Of a stretch of 54,867 nt of DNA, positions 21,201-30,037 are shown one piece after another. This DNA is from Phocaeicola intestinalis. GTDB taxonomy: Bacteria > Bacteroidota > Bacteroidia > Bacteroidales > Bacteroidaceae. Under the pieces are notes generated by a model. That model made no database searches and was not told the origin of the DNA. It was given only the letters and a program-made list of their open reading frames with translations. Every line of letters starts with the position of its first letter. Positions within the stretch are counted from its first letter, which is position 1. Location of the stretch: the NCBI RefSeq assembly GCF_014837065.1, contig NZ_JACSPP010000021.1, positions 1-54,867 of the forward strand. Direction: 5' to 3'. The position numbers and the translations under genes were made by a program.

Positions 21201-22720
21201 ACATATTGAATACATCTTTCAAGTTACACGCCGACTCTGTGCGTATCCGTTCCGGACATTTCGGATTCGAAAACGTACAAATAGCGGATATGGAAGGCCA
21301 TACAGGTCTGGTAAACGGAGCCCTCAACCATCAGAAGCTGAAACACTTGACTTATAATTTCCGATTCAATACCAACAACATGCTGGTATATCACACAGAA
21401 AAAGAAACCCCTGAATTTCCATTCTATGGAACTATCTACACCACGGGCGAGGTATTGTTACGAGGCGGAAACAATGCACTGAATGTAGACGGCACTTTAC
21501 GTACTGACCCACGTACATCATTTACGTATGTTACTGCTACGGCGGCCGAGGCCACAAGCAAACAGTTTATCAAATTTGTAGACCGAACGCCACGACGCCA
21601 GCAGGAAAACATCCATACAGAAGTATACCATCCCCTTAACATACAGAAAGAAGAGGAAGAAGACGATACTCCTCTTGATATGCATTTAAATTTCCAAATA
21701 GAAGCCACTCCTGACGCTACGATGCGCATCATCATGGATCCTGTGGCGGGAGACAACATTTCCGCTAACGGCACGGGAAACCTGCGCATTAATTTTTATA
21801 ACAAAGGCGATTTTCTGATATTCGGCAACTATAATATCGGAGAAGGTATATATAAAATGAGTATGCAGAATGTCATCCGCAAAGACTTTGTTTTACAGTC
21901 GGGAGGTACAGTCTCATTTAACGGTAACCCACGTCAAGCAAATCTGAATGTACAAGCTGTTTATACGGTCAATTCGGCTTCATTGAACGATCTTGTAGCA
22001 GACGCATCCTCCACCAAAGGAACTGTACGTGTAAACTGCCTTTTGAATTTAAGCGGTAACCTGACCAGCCCGACACTGAAGTTCGACCTTGATTTGCCCA
22101 CCGTTAGCGATGAAGACCGCGAACTGGTACGTAGCCTGACCAGTACCGAAGAACAGATGAACACCCAGATTATCTATCTGTTGGGGGTCGGCAAATTTTA
22201 CACATACGACTACAATAGTAATGCCAACCAATCGGATGCAACCAGTTCACTGGCATTCAGCACCTTGTCCGGTCAATTAAACAATATGCTCTCGCAAGTC
22301 ATCGACAACCAGAACTGGAACGTAGGCACGAATCTAAGTACAGGAGAAAACGGCTGGAGTGACGTAGAAGCAGAAGCTATTCTTTCGGGAAGGCTACTGA
22401 ACAACAGACTCATTATCAATGGCAATTTCGGATACCGCGACAACGCCATGCAGAATACCAATTTTGTAGGTGACTTTGAGGCTATGTGGATATTGACCAG
22501 GAACGGCGAATTCCGCTTAAAGGGTTATAATGAGACCAATGACCGATACTTTACCAAATCTACACTGACAACGCAAGGCATCGGCCTAATGTATAAAAAA
22601 GACTTTGACAATTGGCGCGAACTGTTCGATTGGATATTGCTTCGCAGAAGAAAAGACAAGAAGTCTACAGACGAACAACCTGTCGCCCAACAAAAACGAA
22701 ACAAAAAACAAACTAAATAA
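18206..22720 (+). CDS. TamB-like translocation and assembly module protein (AsmA/DUF490 family)
   Basis: A 1,504-residue envelope protein with one N-terminal membrane anchor (about 11-33) and a very long periplasmic part of repetitive beta-strand segments. Such proteins form a hydrophobic groove that bridges inner and outer membrane and conducts phospholipids. The C-terminal 300 residues (GNYNIGEGIYKMSMQNVIRK onwards, then LNLSGNLTSPTLKFDLDLP) are the DUF490/TamB domain. No TamA gene is adjacent. The agmatine deiminase gene follows after only 7 bp, so the three genes to 24,690 may form one transcript, though the functions are unrelated. Confidence 0.92.
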   Translation: MRKVIHIKHFVRSVIILILVCYFGLIAIFNLSFVQKQISDLAAEELSKLMKTEVSIGNIDLGLLNRVIIQNVTLKDRENEELLKVSRFSAKVEISSLLHGKIRISSVQLFGLNARLNRKTPDSPANFQFVLDAFASKDTVKKEKNIDLRINSILIRRGQVYYDVLSEPATPNRFNDKHIGIQNFSATLALKALTNDSVNAQVRRMSFNEISGFRLKKLALKCIATPRYFTINDLELQLPETILSIDSLTAAYDSVPHFPHLTKNTTYQMRLNARITPADISMFVPAFSHFHSPVELRLALDGEGNHTRCTDIFVSGNNQTLLLKAQGMINHWNRKEDLYLFGQVSHLDADAQGMAWLFHNLSDKDSIPGIVKHLGDVHFNGDVSGYLHQLTTHGTVLSEAGSVRANVTMHKPKGALYHSYSGKIISEQLNLGALLGQEKTFGNATFDIELQGFRYQDGKPESYIKGIVSSLSYKQYEYHNILLDGQYTPGGFDGKISVNDPNGSIEIEGHVATQQAIPDYNLKATIRHFNPNRLNLTDKYQNTDFSLNLMADFTGHSVDDMKGRISIDSLIMKAPEPEKCYTFDHFSILAGAVPNSGEKQIKIQSSFLKGEIQGYYSYRTLPVSILKTVQHYLPSLLAADKHLSDTNNNFRFHIQIDNTELLSKVFDVPLLLSMPASLQGYFDDSHTRIQVRAYAPEFTYKGAYYESGTFLCDNTEEGLQCQLRTNKRMKKGGMINLAVNALAKEDQLKATINWGNNTVNTFSGLIDAEAYFEKPESGEKLSTRINIQPSQIVLNDTIWKIHPSEVVIDQGIVDVRNFLFEHQDQYVRANGRIGKSGTDSCLVDLSNINLQYIMDIIQFHAVKFNGLITGRVHLHHVLDNPVMYTRLDVKGFSLNDALLGRGDIKGEWDNELGGIRLLADIRENEHYSTFVNGYISPKEKGLDLHIKAGGTNLAFLQPFIDGIFTNMQGRVFGNVRLFGPFSGLDLEGSAQADASMKVDILNTSFKLHADSVRIRSGHFGFENVQIADMEGHTGLVNGALNHQKLKHLTYNFRFNTNNMLVYHTEKETPEFPFYGTIYTTGEVLLRGGNNALNVDGTLRTDPRTSFTYVTATAAEATSKQFIKFVDRTPRRQQENIHTEVYHPLNIQKEEEEDDTPLDMHLNFQIEATPDATMRIIMDPVAGDNISANGTGNLRINFYNKGDFLIFGNYNIGEGIYKMSMQNVIRKDFVLQSGGTVSFNGNPRQANLNVQAVYTVNSASLNDLVADASSTKGTVRVNCLLNLSGNLTSPTLKFDLDLPTVSDEDRELVRSLTSTEEQMNTQIIYLLGVGKFYTYDYNSNANQSDATSSLAFSTLSGQLNNMLSQVIDNQNWNVGTNLSTGENGWSDVEAEAILSGRLLNNRLIINGNFGYRDNAMQNTNFVGDFEAMWILTRNGEFRLKGYNETNDRYFTKSTLTTQGIGLMYKKDFDNWRELFDWILLRRRKDKKSTDEQPVAQQKRNKKQTK

Positions 22721-22727
22721 TTCAGTT

Positions 22728-23759
22728 ATGGGAAAGAATTTTTATCTACCAGCCGAATGGCATGCCCAAAGCTATATCCAGCTGACTTGGCCACATGCCG
22801 GAACAGACTGGAACTATATGCTTGAAGAAGTAGAATCGTGCTTCCTCCATTTGGCTCAGGAAATAGCAGCCCGGCAACCGTTGTTGCTCGTGGCTCCCGA
22901 ATATCCGAAAATACTTGAGAATGTTGACTTCAGGCATAACATTCACTTTATCGCCTGCCCTACCAATGATACATGGGCACGCGACCACGGCTTCATCACA
23001 GTACTTCAACAAAATGCCTCCCCACTGTTACTTGACTTTTGTTTTAATGGTTGGGGAATGAAATTTGCCGCCTGTAAAGACAACCTGATCAATATGCATC
23101 TGCATGAAAGTGGTGTATTGAACGGGCATTACGTCAATTGCCGCAATTTCGTATTGGAAGGCGGTTCGATAGAAAGTGACGGAGAAGGTACATTGCTTAC
23201 TACTTCCACTTGTCTGCTGGCTCCAAACCGGAATGATACTTTATGCCGCAATGAAATCGAACAATATTTGAAAGAACGATTCAACCTGTTCCAGGTATTG
23301 TGGTTAGATTATGGCTTCCTGGCTGGTGATGATACAGACAGCCATATCGATACGTTGGCACGTCTTTGTCCTGCTCATACCATTGTATATGTACAATGTA
23401 CCGATGAAAAAGACGAACATTACGGTGCTCTGCACGCAATGGAAGAACAACTGAAGTCTTTCCGCACACTCAACGGAGACCCCTATCGCCTACTCCCAGT
23501 ACCTCTGCCCGATGCCATTTACGATGCTGAAGGTGAAAGACTGCCTGCCACATATGCCAATTTTCTGATTATGAACGATGCTGTATTATATCCGACATAC
23601 GCTCAGCCAGAAAAAGACAAAGAAGCTGCCAAAGTATTGAAATCGGCTTTTCCCGACCGGGAAATCATAGGAATAGACTGCCGGGCACTGATACAGCAAC
23701 ATGGTTCATTGCACTGTGTCACCATGCAATATCCCGAAAGCGTATGCCCTTCCTTGTAA
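22728..23759 (+). CDS. aguA: Agmatine deiminase
   Basis: Hydrolyses agmatine to N-carbamoylputrescine and ammonia. The 343-residue protein belongs to the PAD_porph family: GWGMKF substrate loop, FVLEGGSIESDGEGTLLTT, DTDSHIDTLAR with the catalytic His, and C330 in GSLHCVT as the nucleophile. The frame is open upstream into tamB; the ATG at 22728 (MGKNFYLPAEWHAQ) matches the family start and avoids a 123-bp overlap. The next gene encodes the following pathway enzyme. Confidence 0.93.
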   Translation: MGKNFYLPAEWHAQSYIQLTWPHAGTDWNYMLEEVESCFLHLAQEIAARQPLLLVAPEYPKILENVDFRHNIHFIACPTNDTWARDHGFITVLQQNASPLLLDFCFNGWGMKFAACKDNLINMHLHESGVLNGHYVNCRNFVLEGGSIESDGEGTLLTTSTCLLAPNRNDTLCRNEIEQYLKERFNLFQVLWLDYGFLAGDDTDSHIDTLARLCPAHTIVYVQCTDEKDEHYGALHAMEEQLKSFRTLNGDPYRLLPVPLPDAIYDAEGERLPATYANFLIMNDAVLYPTYAQPEKDKEAAKVLKSAFPDREIIGIDCRALIQQHGSLHCVTMQYPESVCPSL

Positions 23760-23802
23760 AACAAGATTAAATTACTTCACCTTTTATATAATTAAGACAA
23801 TT

Positions 23803-24690
23803 ATGACAAGAATCATTCGCGTAGGTATCGTACAACAGGCTTGTTCGAACGATATCAAAGCCAATTTAGAAAAACTGCACGGCAACATTGCTTCCGTAGC
23901 ACAAGCTGGAGCCAATCTGGTCGTATTGCAAGAATTACACAATACTCCCTACTTTTGCCAGACAGAAGATACAAGTTTGTTTGATTTAGCTGAACCTATA
24001 CCCGGTCCTTCAACAGGCTTTTACAGTGAAATAGCTGCCGCTTACGGCATCGTCTTGGTTACGTCACTGTTCGAACGCCGTGCTCCCGGACTATATCATA
24101 ACACTGCAGTCGTATTCGAAAAAGATGGGAATATTGCTGGAATCTACCGCAAGATGCACATACCCGATGACCCTGCCTATTATGAAAAGTTTTATTTCAC
24201 TCCTGGTGATATCGGTTTTGAACCGATTGAAACATCTGTCGGGAAATTAGGTGTACAGGTTTGCTGGGATCAATGGTATCCGGAAGGTGCCCGGTTAATG
24301 GCACTGAAAGGAGCAGAACTGTTGATTTATCCCACAGCCATTGGTTGGGAAAGTACGGACACACATGAAGAACAATTACGTCAAATCGGTGCTTGGGTAA
24401 CTGTTCAGCGGGGACATGCTGTTGCCAACGGGCTACCGGTCATTGCCGTAAACCGTGTAGGACTGGAACCCGATCCTTCAGGGCAAACCAATGGTATTCT
24501 GTTTTGGGGCAACAGTTTTGTTGCCGGCCCACAAGGCGAACTGCTGGCACAAGCAAGCAATACAAAAGAAGAAAATCTGGTTGTGGACATAGACATGAAC
24601 CGGAGTGAAAACGTCCGTCGCTGGTGGCCGTTTTTAAGAGACCGGCGCATTGAAGAATTTGGTGATTTAACCCGTCGATTTATTGATTAG
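23803..24690 (+). CDS. aguB: N-carbamoylputrescine amidohydrolase
   Basis: Converts N-carbamoylputrescine to putrescine, CO2 and ammonia. The 295-residue nitrilase-superfamily protein has the catalytic triad E44 (LQELHNTPYF), K117 (YRKMHIPDD) and C154 (VQVCWDQWYPE). The residues around the active site and the neighbour aguA identify the substrate. The upstream open extension was rejected because MTRIIRVGIVQQ at 23803 is the usual start and 43 bp then separate the two genes. A MITE-like element begins 7 bp after the stop. Confidence 0.94.
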   Translation: MTRIIRVGIVQQACSNDIKANLEKLHGNIASVAQAGANLVVLQELHNTPYFCQTEDTSLFDLAEPIPGPSTGFYSEIAAAYGIVLVTSLFERRAPGLYHNTAVVFEKDGNIAGIYRKMHIPDDPAYYEKFYFTPGDIGFEPIETSVGKLGVQVCWDQWYPEGARLMALKGAELLIYPTAIGWESTDTHEEQLRQIGAWVTVQRGHAVANGLPVIAVNRVGLEPDPSGQTNGILFWGNSFVAGPQGELLAQASNTKEENLVVDIDMNRSENVRRWWPFLRDRRIEEFGDLTRRFID

Positions 24691-24697
24691 TTTCTTA

Positions 24698-24889
24698 GAA
24701 GCTGTTTTGAATTTATCGTGCGATGATTTGGGATGAGTTTTTGAGGCATTTCCGCTTCTGTGATGAGGAAGATAGCGGGCTATCTGACGAAGAACAGGAG
24801 CGAAAAGGACCAAAAAATCGCCCAAAGCACACACGAAAACGGATACATCAAGCCAAGAAAAACTTTTTGGAGAAATTCAAAACAGCTTC
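24698..24889 (+). mobile_element. MITE-like element, copy 1
   Basis: A 192-bp element with 17-bp perfect inverted ends (GAAGCTGTTTTGAATTT and complement), flanked by the 3-bp duplication TTA (24695-24697 and 24890-24892). It has an internal GATAGC-GG-GCTATC palindrome. It encodes no transposase, only a short charged peptide frame (MIWDEFLRHFRF..., from 24723) that runs out through the right end. The TNA-type duplication resembles IS5-family (IS1031-like) targets, so a trans-acting transposase of that kind is inferred. It differs from copy 3 at two bases. Confidence 0.85.
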
Positions 24890-24994
24890 TTATATAGGAG
24901 AACAAAATTGGTTTGCGAAAATTCCTCAATGCATTGATTCAACATGACCAATGATGTTTCGCATTTCATTTTTGATTGACTATACATATTGTAT

Positions 24995-25028
24995 CCAATT
25001 AGTTGGTTCTTAGGAACCAACTAATTGG
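24995..25028 (-). terminator. Terminator of the acyl-CoA carboxylase operon
   Basis: Perfect 15-bp stem CCAATTAGTTGGTTC (24995-25009) with its complement (25014-25028) and a TTAG loop, 7 bp after the mmdA stop. It may also stop aguB transcripts from the other side. Confidence 0.8.
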
Positions 25029-25035
25029 CCATATT

Positions 25036-26568
25036 TTATAGAGGCATATTCCCGTGTTTTTTCGGTGGATTACTCTGACTCTTGTTTTGAGTCATCTCCA
25101 ATGCTTGGATTAATTTAAAGCGCGTATCCTTAGGCAAAATGATTTCATCAATATACCCCTGCTCGGCAGCCCGGTACGGGTTCGAGAATTTCTCCTTGTA
25201 TTCCTCGATGGCCTGCGCTTTTTCCTCGGGCGTAGCCTTGCGATAAAGAATATTTACGGCTCCATCAGCTCCCATCACAGCAATTTCGGCTGTAGGATAC
25301 GAGAAGTTTACATCGGCACCGATAGGCTTGCTATTCATTACAATGTAGGCACCGCCATATGCCTTGCGGGTGATGACTGTGATTTTAGGAACAGTAGCCT
25401 CGGCGTATGCATACACGATTTTAGCTCCGTGGCGGATGATACCGTTATGCTCCTGCGTACAACCCGGCAAGAAACCCGGTACATCTTCGAACGTCACGAT
25501 AGGAATGTTGAAACAGTCGCAGAAACGGATAAAACGTGCAGCCTTGTCGGAAGCATCGATATCAAGCACGCCAGCTAAGTAGGCAGGCTGATTTGCTACG
25601 ATACCCACCGAGCGTCCGCCCAGACGGGCGAAACCGATTACAATGTTCTTGGCAAAGTGGGGCATCACTTCAAAGAAATAATGGTCGTCTACTACCGGCT
25701 CAATAATATTTTTGATATCATAAGGCATGTTAGGATCATCCGGTATGACACTCATCAGTGACTCATCAGCACGACGGATGTCATCGGTGCAGGGCATACT
25801 CGGCGCATCTTCCATGTTATTGGAAGGTAAGAAACTCAGCAGTTCGCGGATACTCATCAAAGTTTCCTCTTCAGTATCGCAAAGAAAATGAGTCACACCA
25901 CTCTTGCTACTATGAGTGTAAGCTCCGCCTAACTCTTCCTTATCCACTTCCTCGTGGGTAACCGCTTTTACCACATCAGGACCAGTGATGAACATATGGC
26001 TTTTTTCCTTCACCATAAAGATAAAGTCGGTGAGTGCCGGTGAGTAACAAGCTCCTCCTGCGCAAGGACCTAAAATAGCTGAAATCTGTGGGATGACACC
26101 CGATGCAATCGTGTTCTGATAAAAGATAGAAGCGTAGCCTGAAATACTACCCACGCCTTCCTGGATGCGTGCACCACCCGAGTCATTTAACGCGATAACC
26201 GGTGCACCGTTTTTCAACGCCAGTTCTTGAACCTTAACGATTTTCTTAGCTCCAGTGGTGCTCAGTGTCCCACCATATACAGTAAAATCGTAGGCATACA
26301 CGTACACTAACCGTCCGTCTATTTTGCCATACCCACATACGATGCCATCACCGGGAATATGCTTCTTGTCCATCCCGAAATCAGTACAATGATGAACCAC
26401 CAATTTGTCCAATTCATTAAACGTTCCTTTGTCGAGCAACATGTCGATACGTTCACGGGCAGTCATATGACCGTTGGCGTGCTGCTTTTCCACGCGTTCC
26501 ACGCCTCCACCTTGGGAAGCCAGTTTGTCAAGCTCCTCAAATTTTTTATATTGTTCTGCTGTAGTCAT
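25036..26568 (-). CDS. Acyl-CoA carboxylase carboxyltransferase subunit (propionyl/methylmalonyl-CoA type)
   Basis: Transfers the carboxyl group between biotin and an acyl-CoA. The 510-residue protein is a fused alpha/beta carboxyltransferase with two crotonase-fold halves: GGARIQEGVGSISGYASIF and GPCAGGACYSPALTDF in the first, FEDVPGFLPGCTQEHNG and KAYGGAYIVMNSK in the second. Sequence resembles MmdA and PccB. The soluble biotin carboxylase and carrier genes upstream and the absence of membrane subunits argue for an ATP-dependent propionyl-CoA carboxylase, although a decarboxylase direction cannot be excluded. Last of three genes. Confidence 0.93.
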   Translation of the reverse strand: MTTAEQYKKFEELDKLASQGGGVERVEKQHANGHMTARERIDMLLDKGTFNELDKLVVHHCTDFGMDKKHIPGDGIVCGYGKIDGRLVYVYAYDFTVYGGTLSTTGAKKIVKVQELALKNGAPVIALNDSGGARIQEGVGSISGYASIFYQNTIASGVIPQISAILGPCAGGACYSPALTDFIFMVKEKSHMFITGPDVVKAVTHEEVDKEELGGAYTHSSKSGVTHFLCDTEEETLMSIRELLSFLPSNNMEDAPSMPCTDDIRRADESLMSVIPDDPNMPYDIKNIIEPVVDDHYFFEVMPHFAKNIVIGFARLGGRSVGIVANQPAYLAGVLDIDASDKAARFIRFCDCFNIPIVTFEDVPGFLPGCTQEHNGIIRHGAKIVYAYAEATVPKITVITRKAYGGAYIVMNSKPIGADVNFSYPTAEIAVMGADGAVNILYRKATPEEKAQAIEEYKEKFSNPYRAAEQGYIDEIILPKDTRFKLIQALEMTQNKSQSNPPKKHGNMPL

Positions 26569-26584
26569 TTGTCTTATTGTTTGG

Positions 26585-27100
26585 TTATTCTTCGTTTATC
26601 ACGTCCAGCGTCATGATTATCTGGTTGCTGTTAACTGAGTCACCTTCGTTCACCAGAATTTCCTTCACCACGCACGGACTATTCACTTTATAGTTGCTTT
26701 GCATCTTCATGGCCTCAATCACCGCCACGATGTCACCAGCCTCCAAACGGTCACCTACCTGGACAGGTATCTTCACCACTTTACCCGGCATAGGTGAGAC
26801 AATCTTATCTTGCTGTTTCTCGTCGGCTCCTTTGCGCATACGCAGGTACTTGGCCTGAGAGTCGATGATGTCAACATTGTATGACTGGTAATGCGCGTTT
26901 ACCGTATAACTCTTGCCTCCTTCTTTACGGATGAGCTCGGCATTATACGATTTGCCATTATGCAATATGGAACAACTACCGTTTTCTGCCATCACAATGT
27001 CCACGTCGTAAGGCACACCATCAATCGTAAGCTGCACCTTGTTTCCTTCCTTGCTGACTAACGAAACGTCAGCAACTCTTTCTCCGATATGTATTTCCAT
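26585..27100 (-). CDS. Biotin carboxyl carrier subunit
   Basis: A 171-residue protein. Residues 1-95 form a linker/assembly domain. Residues about 98-169 are a biotinyl domain with the biotin attachment site EAMKMQ, the modified lysine being K132. The proline-rich PMPGKVVKIPVQVGD hinge precedes it. Spacing is 13 bp from the biotin carboxylase and 16 bp to the carboxyltransferase, so the three subunits are coexpressed. Confidence 0.93.
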   Translation of the reverse strand: MEIHIGERVADVSLVSKEGNKVQLTIDGVPYDVDIVMAENGSCSILHNGKSYNAELIRKEGGKSYTVNAHYQSYNVDIIDSQAKYLRMRKGADEKQQDKIVSPMPGKVVKIPVQVGDRLEAGDIVAVIEAMKMQSNYKVNSPCVVKEILVNEGDSVNSNQIIMTLDVINEE

Positions 27101-27113
27101 GTGTATTGAATCC

Positions 27114-28625
27114 TTAAATCCGTAATACTCCTTTCTTCAAACCAAATTCACGCCAGCGGCTAATAGGACGGTTATCAGTGGCTCCCGATTTGTTTTCTTC
27201 CAAGTTCATCAGGTAATCGATGTAAGCGGCAATCATGGCAATATTCTCCGTCTCTTCTTCTTTCTGTCCTGCCCACTCGCGCAACATTTCCTGATGCTTG
27301 GGAATAAAGAGGGTGTCGTAATGACCTTCTACAAAGTCGGGTACATGCATGATGTGGCGCAAGTAAGAGATGTTGGTTTTCAGTCCTGTAATCTTATACT
27401 CGTAAAGCACACGACGCATACGTTCGATGGCAAACTGGCGGGTAGTGGCCCACACGATAAGTTTACCAATCATCGGGTCATAATAAATAGGAATTTCATA
27501 GCCATCGTATACGTAACTATCAATACGCACCCCAATGCCATTGGGTTCTGTCAATTGACGGATGATGCCCGGCGAAGGCATAAAATTATTTTCTGTATCT
27601 TCAGCACAGATTCGGCACTCAATAGCATGACCCCGCTGTTTTAAGTCTTCCTGCTTATAGTGAAGCGGTTCGCCATTGGCCACACGGATCTGGTCTTTTA
27701 CCAAATCAACGCCCACTACTTCTTCAGTAATAGGATGTTCTACCTGCAAACGGGTATTCATTTCCAGGAAATAGAAATTGCGATGTTTGTCAACGAGAAA
27801 TTCGATGGTACCGGCACCTTTATAATGAACTGCTTTTGCAGCTGCGACAGCCGCTTCACCCATCTTCTGACGAAGTTCAGGTGTGACGAAAGGAGATGGA
27901 GTCTCTTCCACAATTTTTTGATTACGCCGCTGGATAGAACACTCACGTTCGAAGAGATGAACGGCATTGCCATAGTTGTCTCCTAAAATTTGAAATTCGA
28001 TGTGATGTGGTTCTTCCACGAATTTCTCAAGATACACGGTGTCATCACCAAAAGAGGACATCGATTCTGAACGGGCGGTGTTGTAGGCCTCTTCCACTTC
28101 ATCTTCGCTATGTATGAGTCGCATACCTTTGCCTCCACCACCCATCGACGCCTTCAGCATCACAGGATAACCGATACGGTTACAGATTTCCTTAGCTTCC
28201 TCTACGCTCTGCAACGGTTGCTCCGTACCTGGAACTACAGGTACTCCTGCCGCAATCATGTGCTTACGTGCAGAAATCTTATCGCCCATAGCATCCATCG
28301 TTTCCGGATCGGGACCAATGAAGATGATGCCTTCTTCGCGGCAGCGGCGTGCAAACTCCGAATTTTCGGACAAGAAGCCATACCCTGGATGAATAGCATC
28401 TACGCCATGGTGTTTGGCTGCCCAAATAATCTTATCGATGTTTAAATAACTTTCGCGTGAAGCGGCTGGTCCTATCAGGCAGGCTTCATCTGCATAAAAT
28501 ACGTGGCGTGCAGTCCTGTCGGCCTCCGAAAAAACAGCCACAGTACGAATGCCCATCTCCCGACAGGAGCGCATCACCCGCACGGCTATTTCGCCACGGT
28601 TAGCGATCAATACTTTGTGTATCAT
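27114..28625 (-). CDS. Biotin carboxylase subunit
   Basis: ATP-grasp enzyme of 503 residues that carboxylates biotin with bicarbonate. It has the N-terminal IANRGEIAVRVMRSC, the ATP-binding glycine loop ASMGGGGKGMR, the FLEMNTRLQVEHPITE catalytic region and a C-terminal domain ending about residue 450. About 50 extra C-terminal residues follow, longer than E. coli AccC but usual in acyl-CoA carboxylases of this type. First gene of the operon. Confidence 0.94.
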   Translation of the reverse strand: MIHKVLIANRGEIAVRVMRSCREMGIRTVAVFSEADRTARHVFYADEACLIGPAASRESYLNIDKIIWAAKHHGVDAIHPGYGFLSENSEFARRCREEGIIFIGPDPETMDAMGDKISARKHMIAAGVPVVPGTEQPLQSVEEAKEICNRIGYPVMLKASMGGGGKGMRLIHSEDEVEEAYNTARSESMSSFGDDTVYLEKFVEEPHHIEFQILGDNYGNAVHLFERECSIQRRNQKIVEETPSPFVTPELRQKMGEAAVAAAKAVHYKGAGTIEFLVDKHRNFYFLEMNTRLQVEHPITEEVVGVDLVKDQIRVANGEPLHYKQEDLKQRGHAIECRICAEDTENNFMPSPGIIRQLTEPNGIGVRIDSYVYDGYEIPIYYDPMIGKLIVWATTRQFAIERMRRVLYEYKITGLKTNISYLRHIMHVPDFVEGHYDTLFIPKHQEMLREWAGQKEEETENIAMIAAYIDYLMNLEENKSGATDNRPISRWREFGLKKGVLRI

Positions 28626-28725
28626 GCCTTATTCTTTTATTGTTACATTTTTCAATAAGTTAAGCCATTTTAGTATATGACTTAAGCAAAAGGCTTCTCT
28701 TTTCGCACAAGAAACCCAAAACTGT

Positions 28726-28733
28726 GCAAAAGT
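28726..28733 (-). promoter_or_regulatory. -7 box of the acyl-CoA carboxylase operon
   Basis: On the minus strand TACTTTTG fits TAnnTTTG, about 100 bp before the biotin carboxylase start, which predicts a leader of roughly 95 nt. The rest of 28,626-28,897 shows no other structure. Confidence 0.5.
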
Positions 28734-28898
28734 AACAAAAAAAACGAATACATTCTTATTTCTGTGTTTTTTTTTAGGCTGTATGCCCTATTTATATTCA
28801 ATACTCCGGTATAATTCTAAAATCAAAACATTATAACCGGCTAAAGCAGGTTCAACAATACCAGATTAAAAGAATCATTGAAATATTGTCAAGGGTGA

Positions 28899-29096
28899 GA
28901 AACTGTTTTGAATTTATCGTGTGCTGACTGGGGATGATTTCTTGCAGAGGCGCAAAATCTTGCATCTCTACTATGAGGAAGATAGCGGGCTATCTGACGA
29001 AGAGCAGCGGAAAGAACCCAAAAATCGCCCCAAGCACACACGAAAACGAATGCATCAAGCCAAGAAAAACTTTCTGAGGAAATTCAAAACAGTTTC
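28899..29096 (+). mobile_element. MITE-like element, copy 2 (diverged)
   Basis: A 198-bp relative of copies 1 and 3 with ends GAAACTGTTTTGAATTT and complement. The flanking triplets are TGA and TGC, compatible with a decayed TNA duplication. The internal half from EEDSGLSDEEQ to KNFLRKFKT is well conserved, but the first third differs strongly (GCAGAGGCGCAAAATCTTGC in place of the copy 1 sequence). Same orientation as copy 1. Confidence 0.75.
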
Positions 29097-29136
29097 TGCG
29101 ATCTGTAAAAGAGCCTAACCATCTGAGAGATAAAAG

Positions 29137-29931
29137 CTATTCTTTCAATTTAAAGGATATATTGTTTTGCCTGTCGATCAAAATAGTCACATAATAACAC
29201 GACAATTCATCGGGCATACTGACTGTAGCCTGATAATGATATCCGTCAGAATCAACCCCCATAAAACTCATGTCGGAAAGAATGGCCATTTTTAAGAAAT
29301 CGGCAGGTATGATATTTTCAAACATCTCTTTATTAATATCTTTGGCATACAACCTTTGTTTGCTCTGAAACACACAAATATGAATAATGTTATCAAAAAA
29401 CACATTATCAACAATCATCCCTTCTTCCGTTACTACCGGATGATATACTTTTTTACTGGAAGGATTGATATAGGCATATCCCCTATAGCGGTTCCCTTGA
29501 TAAAAGAATACTGAATCTTTTTCGATAACTTCCTTTTGTACCGGTTCAATAACCGTCTGATAACCAAATGGTATTGTATCAGTATCTGATTTATGAAGAG
29601 TAATCAAATCACCCTGCGACGTATAGAATTGAAATACATGTGGCTCAAGCTTGGTAATACGATAAGTCACCCTTTCAGAACTATGCGCAATAAGCGTATC
29701 TCCTGAAATACTGAAACGAAACGGAGTATTAACCTGGCTAGCAAGATAGATACTGTCACCAGCTATTTTCAACATCGGCAACTCTGTGTTCTCGTCTACC
29801 CAGATACCTTGTAATTGCTGTTTAGCAAGTTGGTTGCGTTCGTTTTGGGCCTGTCCATCCTGTTTGTTTCTGTTCTCTGCACAGGCTGTAACTAAAAACG
29901 CGAAAAGTGCTGCCAATAATACTTTTCTCAT
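29137..29931 (-). CDS. Putative lipoprotein of unknown function
   Basis: A 264-residue protein. MRKVLLAALFAFLVTAC is a type II signal peptide with the lipobox cysteine at residue 17, so it should be lipid-anchored. The mature part starts with a polar, glutamine/asparagine-rich linker and then looks beta-rich (repeated YxxG and strand-like segments such as GNRYRGYAYINPSSKKVYH). It may belong to the Bacteroidales DUF4738-type lipoproteins, but this is tentative. The frame is open 15 codons upstream; the ATG at 29931 is chosen because it begins the signal peptide. Divergent from the HU/SPOR gene. Confidence 0.75.
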   Translation of the reverse strand: MRKVLLAALFAFLVTACAENRNKQDGQAQNERNQLAKQQLQGIWVDENTELPMLKIAGDSIYLASQVNTPFRFSISGDTLIAHSSERVTYRITKLEPHVFQFYTSQGDLITLHKSDTDTIPFGYQTVIEPVQKEVIEKDSVFFYQGNRYRGYAYINPSSKKVYHPVVTEEGMIVDNVFFDNIIHICVFQSKQRLYAKDINKEMFENIIPADFLKMAILSDMSFMGVDSDGYHYQATVSMPDELSCYYVTILIDRQNNISFKLKE

Positions 29932-29975
29932 TTTCTTATGCTGTGTTTTCTTGGTTTTTATTTCATTTCTTGCCA

Positions 29976-29983
29976 CAAATGTA
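29976..29983 (-). promoter_or_regulatory. -7 box of the lipoprotein gene
   Basis: On the minus strand TACATTTG fits TAnnTTTG, 44 bp before the start at 29931. This supports that start over the one at 29976. Confidence 0.45.
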
Positions 29984-30025
29984 TAACAAATTACTCAAGT
30001 CACATAAAATAACAGAAAAAAATCT

Positions 30026-30033
30026 TATATTTG
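30026..30033 (+). promoter_or_regulatory. -7 box of the HU/SPOR gene, almost abutting the ATG
   Basis: TATATTTG fits TAnnTTTG and ends only 4 bp before the ATG at 30038, so the transcript would be leaderless or nearly so. Confidence 0.5.
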
Positions 30034-30037
30034 CAGT

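Noticed and set aside
22605..22727. Upstream extension of agmatine deiminase
   Set aside because: It overlaps the end of the TamB-like gene and lacks similarity to the family N-terminus.
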